From positions 314,138,936 to 314,202,935 of the forward strand of contig NC_073745.1 in the NCBI RefSeq assembly GCF_029784135.1: a stretch of DNA of 64,000 nucleotides, written 5' to 3'. The DNA is from Toxorhynchites rutilus septentrionalis. Taxonomy: Eukaryota > Arthropoda > Insecta > Diptera > Culicidae. Position 1 is the first letter of the stretch. Every line of letters begins with the position of its first letter. The translations under genes and the position numbers were made by a program. Below are positions 47,942-59,300 of this stretch, in pieces. The notes beneath the pieces were generated by a model. That model did not search any database. It was not told the DNA's origin and worked only from the letters and a program-made list of their open reading frames with translations.

Positions 47942-48223
47942 CTTCTTCTTCTTAAATGGCACCAACGTTCCTAGAGGAACTTCGCCGTCTCAACGTAATA
48001 TTACTTGCGTCATTTTTACTAGTACTTAGTTGAGATTTCTATGCCAAATAACACGCCTTAAATGCATTCTGAGTGGCAAGCTCTAGAATACGCGTGACCA
48101 CAGTGCAAGTCGGAGGAAAGTTCTTTTTACAAAAAATTCCCCCGACCAGAACGGGAATCGAACCCGAACCCCTGGCATGTTAGGTTTTGACGCTAACCAC
48201 TCGGCCACGGGAGCACGGGAGAA
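47942..48223 (-). mobile_element. Feilai-type tRNA-derived SINE
   Basis: Full-length, minus strand: (GAA)n tail at 47942-47955, body, and a tRNA-like head with B box GGTTCGATTCC and A box TGGCCGAGTGGTTA near the right end. Flanked by the exact 10-bp duplication CCCCATCAAT (47932-47941, 48224-48233). Confidence 0.88.
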
Positions 48224-48239
48224 CCCCATCAATATGTAT

Positions 48240-49720
48240 ATCGAATGAAAGGGATCGACTAGTAGAATACAGTTATTTATGAAAAAATGCAAATCCAAAA
48301 TGACCGCCACCACAAAATGGCGCCATATATATTTTTTTTTCAAAACCTCATCAATATGGGTATCAAAAGAATGTTCTCGACTAGTAGAACATAGCAGGTC
48401 ATGATAAATCCAATTCCGAGATGGCCGCAGTTCCCAAACAACTAATTACATTTTAAATGGTTTCATTCAGCTTGATTTGTATGTATGTATGTATGTTTGA
48501 ATGTTTGTAGGGTTGTCCCACATTAAACGAAAATTGACCCCGTTCCTGTTGACAGATTGATCTGAAATTTGGAAGACACCTTTAATTTTACTGTCATTAT
48601 AAAATTGCGTATTCTATGATCTTGAAAAATTCAATTTGGCCGTCGCTAAAAAATGGCTGAATGACTTGACTTGGAGAACACGAAACATAATAAACAACAT
48701 AAATTCAAAAAGGTCCCCGCCACTAAATGGTCGGCTTTGTATTTTTTTGCAATCCCCTTGTGTGGATGCTCGAATGTATGCTGGTAGCACTGCAGGGTAC
48801 CGATAGCTTTATGGCATCCGCCCCAGCATATACACCCTTGTTATGGCATCTCCCCTGGCAACGCATCAACAAACGATTACGGTCGTGCGACACCAAGCTC
48901 CGTGATCGGGCCTCTTTCACATTCAAGCATTAGCCTAGGTTAGAAGTGATTCGCAGCAAAGGAGCAAAATGGTGGATTCCCTAGCTGGCGAATTACACAC
49001 CCCTCAATATCGATATCAAATGAAATGATTTGACTAATAGAATACAGTATACATGAAAATATTCCGAAGAAAATTAGGTAAAAAATAAACGTTGGATTTC
49101 CATTATCCATAGTTAGTTGTTTCATCATATACCCCACGATTTTATTTTAGTCTCATCATTGCCCTAGATTAATGAAGGAACGGATGTGATAACTACTAAC
49201 TGCTACCTGTTTAATTATTTTCTAGCTTTTAGTACATTAAACCGTTTAACTTAAAAATATTTTTTTTTCTTATTTTTTCTAGTTTTTAGTAAATTATCTA
49301 TATCATTAGTATACTTATCTACATAAAAACCATTCAAAAAATGATTGTTTAAAATTTTTATTCGAATTTATGTTGTTTAGAGTGTAGCGTATTATCCAAG
49401 TCAAGCCATTCAGCCATTTTTTAGCGGCGGTCAAATTGAATTTTTCAAGGTCATGAAATAAGCAGTCTTATTATGACAGTAAAATTAATGATATGTTCCA
49501 AATTTCAGATCAATCCTTCAACAGGAACGGAGTCCTTTTTTATTAATGTGGGACAACACTACAAACACTCAAACATACATACAAACAGGTCAAGCTGAAT
49601 GGAACCATTAAAAAGTAATGGTTTATTTGGGAACTGCGGTCATCTTTGATTTGAATTTTTCATAATCTACTGTGTTCTACTAGTCGAGCACTTTCATTTG
49701 ATACCCATATTAGCTCTTCA
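48240..49720. repeat. foldback element with ~330-bp arms
   Basis: 48370-48690 pairs with 49385-49710: AGTTGTTTGGGAACTGCGGT against its complement at 48424, GTTGTCCCACATTAA, and CAAGTCAAGCCATTCAGCCA. Internal short repeats (CTAGTAGAACATAG type) occur at 47850, 48255 and 48380, so the left border is blurred; the SINE at 47942 lies within that array. Confidence 0.7.
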
Positions 49721-50336
49721 ATATGGAATTATTATACAAATTATTCAAAATTTTCGAAAATCAAAAATAAAATACTCCGGATCATCGATCATTTTTTTTT
49801 GGAGGAGGGATTTCTTATACACTAGACAAAAAAAATAGAGGAACAGAGTGTGTGAAGTTGAAATTTTTAGGTTATTTATTAAATGCTGTAACTTTGTGAA
49901 AAACCAACGCATGAAGATGGAATTGCATCATTTCAAAGCTTAAATTTTACGGAAAAATATGTATCTTGGTGTGTATAGATGGAGTAGTTGTCATAGATTT
50001 TTTACATTAACACCATTCTTTGCCAATTAGTTGCAAATCCAATTGATTTCATCAACCAGCTTTGATTTGATCCCTACAACGTTGTAGGACCTTTCAATTT
50101 GGAGATATTTTTGTTTCAATGGAAAATTTCCACCTCGTATTTGATGATGAATAATTCAATTAATAATAATCGCATGGCAAATCGAATGGCAGTTTTGAAA
50201 ACTCAAAAAAAAATAAAAAAGGCTAATTTGTCGCTTTAAAGCTTTTTTTTTTAAATTTTATCATTATTATTCTAAGACCTTTCGGAAGAAAATGAACACT
50301 TCCGAAAAAACAATTGGCATAAGTTATCGAATCATT

Positions 50337-50828
50337 AGGGGGTCTCCGTAGCCACATTGGTTGCGCGTTCGCTTAGTAAGCGATCGATCGTGAGTTCAAA
50401 ACTCAGGGCCCTCATTGACCATCTTTGTGTTGTTACAGAATAACTACGTCCACGCAACAATCATCAGTGATGGAGATCGATCCACGGTCGAATTAAGATC
50501 GATTCATCCATACAACTGCTTTGCTCTGCCAGACACATCGGGCTACTGTTCTATAAATAACTCAACAATGATCAAACAACTGTCTCCGCTGTCCGGTCTA
50601 ACTGGATAATGGAAGAACAGAACGAAAAATCTTACGCCTATATGGCAACTGTGTAAATGTGTACCATATGCAATGGTATAGAAGGGAATACTCTAACGCC
50701 GAAAACATGGCAACTGTGTAATGTGCTAATTATAGATATGATAAACATGTGACATGTACACGATTGAAATTCGGCTCTGTTACAGCTAAAGCTAATGAGC
50801 CTAAAATAAACAAAAGGGATAAAAAAAA
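50337..50828 (+). mobile_element. tRNA-derived SINE, ~490 bp, full length
   Basis: Head AGGGGGTCTCCGTAGCCACA with tRNA A and B boxes (B box GTGAGTTCAAAACTCAG), a long body and an A-rich end (AAAAGGGATAAAAAAAA). Flanked by the exact 16-bp duplication AAGTTATCGAATCATT (50321-50336, 50829-50844). Same family as 28890-29387. Not obviously Feilai. Confidence 0.88.
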
Positions 50829-51249
50829 AAGTTATCGAATCATTCAATCTAGAGAATAGTTCAGTTCTTACTTTGAGATCGGTGTCTACTAAATACCTCA
50901 AAGTGTTGATTAAGATGGAAATGAAAAACTCGGACTTTGTCAGACATATACAGTAGATATTTGTTGAACTTTTGGCAAGAAATTTGTTCGCATGGTGGAT
51001 CTGATGCGTTTCGTGGTCCACTGTGAGAATCGATTAAGGAAGTTAAACGGCTGAAGGTACCTATATGAAGTTTTGTGGAGATTTTGGTAATGTACTAGAA
51101 TAAAAATTCACAACTTGGATTTTCGGATCATTTGTTTTGGACTATTTTGGCAGTTTTTAAAATAGATAGACCTTTCATAATTAATTTCAGATTGTTCGAA
51201 AATCTTTTTTCGCGAAAGTAATAATTCAGAATTCAGTGAAGTTTAAACT

Positions 51250-53690
51250 ACCTATCGATTTTATGTGCGATCATTATTGACAAATTTCATGCCAACTCGA
51301 TAGGTCATTGGCAGCAACCTCTCAAGTTGCAGTGAAACGTTGTGGGTGAATATAGGTACTTACATTGGTCATTTCAGCAACTTTGAATACTTGAAATATC
51401 CTTTTTGGAAAGGGCCAACATATTTTTTTCTTAGTTTTTACAAAAATTTGTAACTCAAACACTATAATATCTAAAAAAAATCTGGTCAAAGGATGGAATG
51501 TAGGAATCGTTAAAATTTTCATAAGAAATACCAAAATTGTTTTTGATGAAAAATTACACTGGACAAAATTATTTTACAAATTGAAATAATTTTTTTTCAA
51601 GATCGTATTTTTTCATGTTCTCAAAAAAATGTGAATAGCCATTAAATTTTCCAATAGGTCATATACATTGGAATATAGGCACTTTTACAAGAAAAAAGTT
51701 TTTCTGACAACAACTTTTTCATGTTTTCGTTGAAAAAATTCAACATAAGCCGTGTTTGACAGAGTTTTCGATCTTATCCAAATATAAACTTTTGTGGAAG
51801 ACATAATTTTTTTTATCATTTATAGTTTCTGGAATTGCACTCTTATATGGAAACTCCAGAAAAAGTATGGTTTTACTTGTAACATTTTTGTGTGTAAATT
51901 CTCACGTTTGACATGTTCTTGACATGTTTCCGAATAGAAAAAAGTTTGCAAACATGTAAATCGTGATAATTTATACATAAAAATGTTACGAGTTTAACAT
52001 AAATAGTAATTTTTTATAGAAAACATGACAAAGTTGTTGTTAGAAAAACTCTTCCCCTGTAAAAGTGCTATTCACGGAAATTGTAAGGGCTATTCATATC
52101 TTTTTTTCAGAATTCAGAAAAACAAATTTCATAGGCAAGATGCGAAACCTGCGTTTTACTGACTTCACTGTAAACGAACACAAGAATGCTTCATTCTTTT
52201 GGGGTAAAATTTCATCCTCAAAATGAATGACAATAATTTTGCGTTCCCAAAGTTGGGAAAACTTTCTTTCTCCTCTGATTATGCCGCATTCCTTAGCATC
52301 CGTTGAACGATTGTTTTCAAAATACAATTTGGACGGTGTTAAGTCAGAGGGACCAAGTCGCAAATTTTGGAAATTTCGAGTTATTGATTACATCAGGTTA
52401 AACATTTTGTTGGCTACATACCACATTTATTAGTTTTGGAAAATAACGCGTACAGCAGGAATAACCTTTTAAAAGTTGTTTTGAATGATCAACGAAAAAC
52501 CCTTATAGCACCAAACTTCAAGCTCGTTTTTCTCGAAATCATAAAAAAGCCACATGATCAGGTCTGACTTAACACTGACCATTTATAAAAAAAACAAAAC
52601 TAAGAAATAGAACAGGAATAAAAACCAAGTGAGCAAATTTTGGTCTCCAAAAATAATGAAGACATTCATAAAAAACAGACAGGATTAAAATGACACAACA
52701 TGTAAAACAAAAGTATAATGTTAAAATGTATGAACACAAACAGGATGAGGAAAATTAAAAATGCTACGGTACTTACCTATTAACGCCACCAGAGCGTAAT
52801 TTTTATTATGAACTTATTTTTTCACAATAAAAATAATTCTGAGGTTGATGTAATGGGGGGGAGGGGGCGCGAAGTCGCAATCTAACACCATCTAACCGGC
52901 CGCCGAACCGCCGTCGGAAGCGGTGGCCTCTCAAAACAAACCTGTTTCCACCGATTGTGGGGCTAATTTGAAACATAGGAGACGACTCTTCAGTTAGTTT
53001 TGACCGAGCATTAGCGAGCGTTTGCCAGGTTCATTTTTGCTTTCAAATATAATTGATATATTTCAAAGCAAAACATGATAGAAACTGACTGGGCAATCGT
53101 TGGAAAACAGGTTTGCTTGTGAGAGGCTGTCTCGGATTGTGTTACATTGGCGGCTTGAAGTCGCCCCGGTTCCATATCCTCGTTAGATGAGGATTTCGTC
53201 TTCGCTATATTGACCGAATTTCATTACAAAAAAAATAAATTCATAATGAAAATTGCCGTTGACGTTAATACGTAAGTACCAATGCTACATACTGACACTG
53301 TCACTGTATATCCTAATTTTTATTGCTGATATAAACAAAATTAAGAAAAAAAAAAAAATTAAAAATCAATTCTTCCAGCTTTCCTTTTTTTATTCAAATT
53401 TTTCCAGCTTTTTCAAAAATTTGGTTGACATTTCAGTGTATGGGTCACTTATTGGAAATTGTAGAGGCTATTTATAATATTTTTTTTCAAAATTAAAAAA
53501 AAAATATTTCTGAGAAAAATTGTTTTATAGTTTTTGAGTTAGAAATTTTTGAAAAAAATAATGATGAATAATTTGGCCCTTCTCAATAAGTAGTCTAAGT
53601 AGTATGCGAAGTTGCCTAAATGGCCAATGTCTTTACACCCACAACGTTTCACTGCTATATGAGATGGTGCGGCCAACTTCTAAGACGAGT
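51250..53690. repeat. long foldback element
   Basis: GCAGTGAAACGTTGTGGGTG at 51330 returns inverted at 53634-53653, and TTTCCAATAGG-type and CTATTCA-type blocks pair further in (51630-51720 with 52000-52090 and 53440-53490). At least two nested inversions and an inserted MITE. No coding region. Confidence 0.65.
52768..53281. mobile_element. MITE with ~50-bp inverted ends
   Basis: GGTACTTACCTATTAACG at the left pairs with CGTTAATACGTAAGTACC at the right, continuing through TTATGAA-TTATT. The inside (52850-53200) is GC-rich for the region. No coding. Confidence 0.7.
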
Positions 53691-54094
53691 TGACATGAAA
53701 TACGTCTTTTTCTTGTAATTTTCATAAAAGAAACGAAAAGTTTAATAAAAAGAAAGTTTAATTTTTCATTCAATCGAAAATATCTCAGTGGATTCGTTGT
53801 TTGAGTTGTCTTTGCCTGAAAATGCTTTACAGAAAATTCCTATTCTCTATTTTTGTATTTTGTATTTATTCAAAAGAATGTAACAAAGGTATTCCAAAGC
53901 TAGAAATTTGTAGCTTCAAAATAATATATTTCATCTTCAGATATTTATTCATTACAAAGTTACAACCTTTCAAAAATCACTAGAAATAATTTAGCATCTT
54001 GCTCCTATATTTTGGAGAATGTGATATGTTATATCTAAACACACACACAAACACACTAATCAATCATAAGAAAGCACAATCCAGTCGTAGCATC
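53691..54094. other. no gene seen
   Basis: AT-rich sequence downstream of the 54096-54512 gene; nothing recognised. Confidence 0.35.
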
Positions 54095-54100
54095 TTTATT
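54095..54100 (-). terminator. poly(A) signal overlapping the stop codon
   Basis: TTTATT on the plus strand is AATAAA on the minus strand and contains the TAA stop of the 54096-54512 gene. Confidence 0.7.
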
Positions 54101-54512
54101 TCGCAATAAGGTAAAACTTATCGTTTGAATGTTCCATAAGTTTGCCGAAAGCAATCAACAAATTCACCGCCGAATAGGCCGCTTTCTGGGCAACATCCAA
54201 AAACTCTCTACTTCTGAGGTGCAGTTTCATCATCGAATTCTTCACCGAAGGCGGTAATGGCGAATCCTCCGGAGGAGCTCGGAAATTTGAACCATCGAAG
54301 GAGATCCTTGGATTGCCTTCCTTCGCGTCCTGCGTTTGCCGGTTGAAGAAATCGAAATCGTCATCTTCATCGCCCAGAAGCAAATCTCTCTGGCGCCTCG
54401 AGCTGCCCGGATCTTGAACGAGTGGAACGACCCATTTGCTCTGATCCAGTGAGGCCACCAGAGTTAGGCAGCCGGTGGCCAGAAGGCCGAAAAGAACCAA
54501 CCGGGATGTCAT
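54096..54512 (-). CDS. secreted orphan protein, 138 aa
   Basis: No family recognised. Signal peptide at residues 1-21 (MTSRLVLFGLLATGCLTLVA|SLDQ). The mature part carries SSRRQRDLLL at about 37-46, a possible furin-type cleavage site, then an acidic DEDDDFDFFN, a Pro-rich linker (APPEDSPLPPS) and a helical C-terminus (KAAYSAVNLLIAFGKLMEHS). No Cys in the mature protein. A 71-base intron interrupts the 5' UTR (donor CAAG|GTAAGT at 54589, acceptor AACAG ending at 54519), putting the ATG six bases into exon 2. A TATA box (minus strand, 54678-54672) and TCATTC initiator (A at 54644) lie upstream. The AATAAA signal overlaps the TAA stop (54095-54100). Head-to-head with the 55186 gene. Confidence 0.82.
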   Translation of the reverse strand: MTSRLVLFGLLATGCLTLVASLDQSKWVVPLVQDPGSSRRQRDLLLGDEDDDFDFFNRQTQDAKEGNPRISFDGSNFRAPPEDSPLPPSVKNSMMKLHLRSREFLDVAQKAAYSAVNLLIAFGKLMEHSNDKFYLIAK

Positions 54513-54589
54513 TGTGCCCTGTTCGATGTAAGAAAATCGGAATCGTCGTTTTGATTACACACAGAAACGGTGACTCATTTTGAACTTAC

Positions 54590-54678
54590 CTTGCTTGTGA
54601 ATCGGAGTAAAGATACCGGCTCGATGGATGCACCGGAGGAGAATGAAGCATACGAAGCGATCATGATGTTGCTTTATA
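54590..54678 (-). promoter_or_regulatory. TATA-initiator promoter and leader exon
   Basis: Minus-strand TATAAAG (54678-54672), initiator TCATTC with A at 54644, 34 bases downstream, then a 55-base ATG-free exon ending at the donor CAAG|GTAAGT (54590/54589). Confidence 0.6.
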
Positions 54679-54974
54679 CATTCAACCGGGATAACCACAT
54701 TCGGCGAAATTTTGAGAGCTGTAGAACTTTTGCACCCGGCGACATACATACCACTTGTGGATCACGGTGTGTCGAGTGGAAGTGTTTTGGATGATCCGCG
54801 GTCACATCAATTTTGTCAATTAGAATTTACTCTGGTCACAGAACTTCCTGCTTAATTAGTCACATAATTTGAAAGAATAATGTTTCATTTGTTCAACATA
54901 AAAATTGAAAAAATTGAAATCGACACACCGAGAGGGTTGCTTTCCAATGTTGAAAGGTGATCGCATTCTGGTCG

Positions 54975-55182
54975 TATATACTTTCACTCGCATACAACCA
55001 AAAAACCACGCAGATGCTTCCTTCCATCACCAGTTCAAGAATATCGTTGGTTAGAAGAAAACGTATAAGTTTCGTGATCCTGGCCAGAGATATAAGCAAT
55101 GGTATGTATTCTCAAGACGCTCCGTCCAATTAGAATAAACATTGGATTTATTTATGTGTAATTACTCGAAATCCATCCGCAG
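54975..55182 (+). promoter_or_regulatory. promoter region and 5' UTR intron of the 55186 gene
   Basis: TATATA at 54975-54980 is the best TATA candidate; no clean initiator was found at the expected distance. A donor (AATG|GTATGT after 55101) and acceptor (CCGCAG ending 55182) bound an 81-base intron three bases before the start codon. Confidence 0.5.
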
Positions 55183-55185
55183 AAC

Positions 55186-56082
55186 ATGATTAAGCGATTG
55201 ACATACTTATTACGCTTTATTGTCATATTAAATCTTCCAACGTGGGCACACGATGTCCGACCGGTGGATCAAAACCGGACGAGGATAGTGGAAGATGAAG
55301 ATGATCCCCAGAAGGCCGAAGAAGCCATGCTTAAATTACACTTTGCACTGATGGCAGAATCTCGACAGGGGGAGTTGTCGCTTCAAAACGAGACCAATAT
55401 GACGACGGATATGAGCAGAGAACAATTTGCACACCTGGTGGCGCGCATCAATGATGAAGTGTCGCTGCTGCGACGGCAAGCCTTGACTTTGTCCAAAGCA
55501 TACCAAGTTCTGCAGGCTAAATATCGGGAGTGCGGCAAAAAACTTTCCGAAGAACAAGCGCATTCCGCAGCAAAATGTTTCCTCCAAGAGACTAACGAAA
55601 AGGCATTGGCATGTAGCAAACAATGTGACTCTACCACGGCAAAACCAATCCATTCTGAGTCCAACATAGTTGGGAACAAGTACTATTACTTCAACTATGT
55701 TCAATACCCAAAATATGCCGGCAACCAACGGCCTTCGGTGGAGCCACACTATCAACAGCCGTATGCATTTGCTGGCCCGGCAGGAAGTGAACCGTCACCA
55801 CCAAAACCCACTTTTGTCGACCCATACGATCAGGATGGACGACCTGCCTGGTACGGTCAAACGCCCCAACGGCCCGAGGTGAGACCACTGCTGTCCTCGT
55901 CGGCACTGGATAAGAAAATTGCGACACTAGAGCAGCTGGAAAAACGATTGGATGATAAGACCGAAAGGTGGAAGCAAGCCTTTTTCGACAAGCATGGACT
56001 GCAGAAGGTGGAAAAACTCTACACTTCGGCCGAGGTGCGAATGATGTTCGATCAATGGCTGAAACTTCCCAAACAATGGTAG
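55186..56082 (+). CDS. secreted orphan protein, 298 aa, coiled coil
   Basis: No family recognised. Signal peptide at residues 1-22 (MIKRLTYLLRFIVILNLPTWA|HDVR). A first helical region (about 45-125) includes the heptad-like NDEVSLLRRQALTLSKAYQV and four Cys (CGKKL, AKCFL, LACSKQC) likely paired in disulfides. A Tyr/Pro-rich linker follows (about 165-235: YYYFNYVQYPKYAG, QQPYAFAGPAG, PAWYGQTPQRP), then a charged helix (DKKIATLEQLEKRLDDKTER) and the Trp-ending tail WLKLPKQW. N-glycosylation sites NRT, NET and NMT near the N-terminus. The ATG lies three bases after a splice acceptor, with A at -3. AATAAA at 56246. The Tyr/Pro linker recalls structural extracellular proteins, but that is only a resemblance. 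Head-to-head with the 54096-54512 gene. Confidence 0.82.
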   Translation: MIKRLTYLLRFIVILNLPTWAHDVRPVDQNRTRIVEDEDDPQKAEEAMLKLHFALMAESRQGELSLQNETNMTTDMSREQFAHLVARINDEVSLLRRQALTLSKAYQVLQAKYRECGKKLSEEQAHSAAKCFLQETNEKALACSKQCDSTTAKPIHSESNIVGNKYYYFNYVQYPKYAGNQRPSVEPHYQQPYAFAGPAGSEPSPPKPTFVDPYDQDGRPAWYGQTPQRPEVRPLLSSSALDKKIATLEQLEKRLDDKTERWKQAFFDKHGLQKVEKLYTSAEVRMMFDQWLKLPKQW

Positions 56083-56245
56083 TAATTTTATGGTCAAACT
56101 GTAAAAAAAAAACACAAATTGTGTACTGCTTTAATGTAATGTGTTGAATCTTAGAAGTGCAATTGTATTATTTATTATTATGAATGAATTATGAATGCCT
56201 TGAATTCATTACGTGTCTTTGTCGGTATTCTTAGGGGCAAATGTG

Positions 56246-56251
56246 AATAAA
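56246..56251 (+). terminator. poly(A) signal
   Basis: AATAAA 164 bases after the stop codon of the 55186-56082 gene. Confidence 0.6.
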
Positions 56252-56696
56252 GATCAAGTGAAAATATTTCCGAGCGAAAGATACTAGTTAGCAAATGGAA
56301 GTTGAATAGCTAGACTCATCTGATTCGTTATTGATTAATAAATTAATTTAGTTGGAAATATGTTTGAGGTTGGGGAAGTTTTTATGAAAAGAAAAATGGG
56401 CGATTTATTTTTCGTACTCAACATTTTTGTTCATGAGAATTAAAAAGAAATCACACACAAAGTGTCTATAATGCACATCGCTTGACCAATTTAAATGATG
56501 ACAGATTTTATTTAAATGGCGTATTCAGGATCATTGATTTTCAAGAAATTTCAAGAAATAAAAATAAGAAATAACATAAAGTTCGGAGCCCTGTTGCATA
56601 ATAATATTAGTTACAAGTTACAAGTCTAGAAGGTACAAGTTCTAATATTTTGCGTTGCATAATAATCATGCATCGGACTAATAATACTAGTATTTG

Positions 56697-56786
56697 TTTT
56701 ATTATTTATTTTTTTATTAATTCGTTTATTTTTACAGGCTCAGTTACTTAAGTTTAAAGGAGCCGCATTCTTAAATATAATTTTAA

Positions 56787-56820
<34 letters not shown>

Positions 56821-59300
56821 AATTTTATTACATCTATGGTTAGTAAGGTGGAAAACCGATTACTCGCGGTGTACTCGAGTTTAGAAGGGTGACATATTTT
56901 TAGGAGAAGGATGGGATATAAGGAAATTGTAACAATGTTGATGAGCACTCAATTCTTAAATCTATTCGTATATCTATAGTGTATTTACATTTCAACTTAT
57001 TCTATTATTTATAGCAAGGGGACGAATTACCCGCGAAGGAAGGAAAGGCGGGTATAAGGATGTAGGGACAATCACATACGAATATCTATAGCTTTAAGGA
57101 AAACATATATATGGGACATGTAATCAAGGTCTAACCGAGCCAACACATCTCTCACCGGCACATTGGGCTGTCTTCCTCGGGCCCGAAGGGAGTTTTCTAA
57201 ATTCGATCTGGCGACCAGATATACCTCACACGACCAAACAACGTGCTCGATGTCGTGATAACCTTGGCCACAAACACGGAGATTGCTGCTGGCAAGATTG
57301 AAACGAAAGAGTAGTGCATCTAACGAACAGTGATTGAACATGAGTCGGGAGAAGGTGCGAATAAAGTCCCGACTCAAGTCCAGACTTTTGAACCACGGTT
57401 TGAGGCTAACCTTAGGGATAATCGAGTGAAACCACCGGCCCAATTCATCTTCATTCCACTTGCGTTGCCAGTTAGCGATGGTATTTTTGCGGACTAAAGA
57501 ATAAAATTCATTGAAGGCGATTTGACGCTGATAAATATCGCCTTCAATTGCACCTACCTTTGCCAATGAGTCAGCCCATTACTCGGAATTGAGCAATGTG
57601 AAGGGACCTGCATAGAGGTGAATTCATGATATGAACTCATGAATCCAGAATGAAAATTTAGCTCGATCAATTGCTCAAAATTTCCGATCACCAATGGATT
57701 CATAACCTTACACCGGATGAGGAACCGAAGAGGTAATAAATTGAAGCGATCTTTTAGTGGGAGTACGCCTGCCAAAACCTCGAGACTCATGGTATGCGTG
57801 GAGGGCATACATCCCAACGCAATACGGAGACAAAGATACTGAATTCGCTCGAGTTTAATGAGGTGTGTTTTGGCAGCTGATTGAAAACAGAAACTGCCAT
57901 ACTCCATCACTGAGAGAATAGTTGTTCGGTACAACATAATAAGATCTTCGGGATGGGCTCCCCACCAGGTGCCGATAATTGTACGGAGAAAGTTTATTCT
58001 TTGTTGACATTTTTTACTCAGATACCTAATATGGGCCCCCCAAGTACATTTGGAGTCGAACCAGACCCCAAGATACTTGAATGACATAGCATGAGTGATC
58101 GGTTTACCCAAAAGTTGAAGCTTTGGTTTTGCTGGTCTATGCTTCCTAGAAAAAACCACCATCTCTGTTTTCTCCGTGGAGAATTCGATCCCTAGCCCAA
58201 TGGCCCAGGTTGAAAAATTGTTCAAAGTATCTTGTAAGGGTCCTTGCAGGTCGGATTCGTTTGATCCTACGACAGACACCACTCCATCATCTGCAAGTTG
58301 TCTTAGGCTGCAATTTTGTGTAAGGCAATTGTCGATGTCGCTTACATAGAAGTTGTACAAAAGGGGGCTTAAACATGAGCCCTGGGGGAGGCCCATGTAA
58401 GAGACCCGACTTACTGCCGAATCTCCGTGAGAAAAGTTCAAATGTTTCTCACAAAGCAAGTTATATACCATATTATTCAATAGAGGCGGCAGACCCCGAT
58501 AGTGTAATTTGTCCGACAAAACCTCTATTGAAACAGAATCGAAGGCCCCCTTTATGCCCAAGAATACTGAAGCCATTTATTTTTTTTCGGCGTAAGCCAT
58601 TTGAATTTCTGAAGAAAGCAACGCAAGACAATCATTCGTCCCCTTGCCCCTGCGGAACCCATATTGTGTATCTGAGAGTAAGCCATTCGTTTCAACCCAT
58701 CGATCAAGGCGAAACAAGATCATTTGCTCCAACAATTCCCGTATACAAGACAACATTGCTATTGGGCGGTACGAATTGAAGTCGGACGCGGGTTTTCCGG
58801 GTTTTTGAATAGCTATAACTCGTACTTGTCACCAATCATCTGGAACAATATTATGTTCCAGAAACCGATTGAATAAATTCAACAAGCGATGTTTCGCCAC
58901 ATCAGGGAGGTTTTTCAACAAGTTGAACTTAATTCTATCAGATCCTGGAGCAGAATTGTTACATGAAAGCAGAGCAAGAGAGAATTCTACCATCGAAAAC
59001 TCGGAATCAAGATCACACCTACCTTGTGGTATATCTCGTTTTATTAGTAACGCCTCTCATTTATCTGTCAAAGTCACAGTTTGTTTATGGATATTATGGT
59101 TCTTTCCGCTGTTGATATATGTATTCCCTGACATAGCCCAGTATTATTGCATTGGCTTCCTTGGTCGAGCCAATTGTTGACATAACTTGAGTGCGCCTCC
59201 ACGATTTGAAAGCTCGATGTAAGGGCCAATTACTCGCAAGATTTGCTCTACCTTCGCAGGAGTCATCCGGAACGCTGCAAAAAATCAGCTTTAGGATGAA
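56697..59300 (-). mobile_element. I/LOA-group LINE, 5' truncated
   Basis: Minus-strand non-LTR retrotransposon. It lacks the endonuclease, carries a broken reverse transcriptase and a short C-terminal part, then a 3' UTR with a (TA)n tract (56790-56817) and an A/T-rich end. It is inserted in the MITE at 56590-59652. Group assigned from protein phrases. Confidence 0.75.
57072..59180 (-). pseudogene. LINE reverse transcriptase, broken
   Basis: From the 5' side: APGSDRIKFNLLKNLPDVAK and LFNRFLEHNIVPDDW (58950-58820), a stop, then QVRVIAIQKPGKPASDFNSY and QYGFRRGKGTNDCLALLSSE (58815-58610). The open part (58576-57554) has FLGIKGAFDSVS, GLPQGSCLSPLLYNFYVSDI and the catalytic LADD box, then the thumb region. 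It is followed directly by DSLAKVGAIEGD and a C-terminal segment with a Cys/His pattern (CGQGYHDIEHVVWSCEV) to 57072. The body of the RNase H domain that should lie between is missing. Confidence 0.78.

Noticed and set aside
54570..54794. 74-codon plus-strand frame
   Set aside because: Antisense to the promoter and leader exon of the minus-strand gene at 54096-54512.
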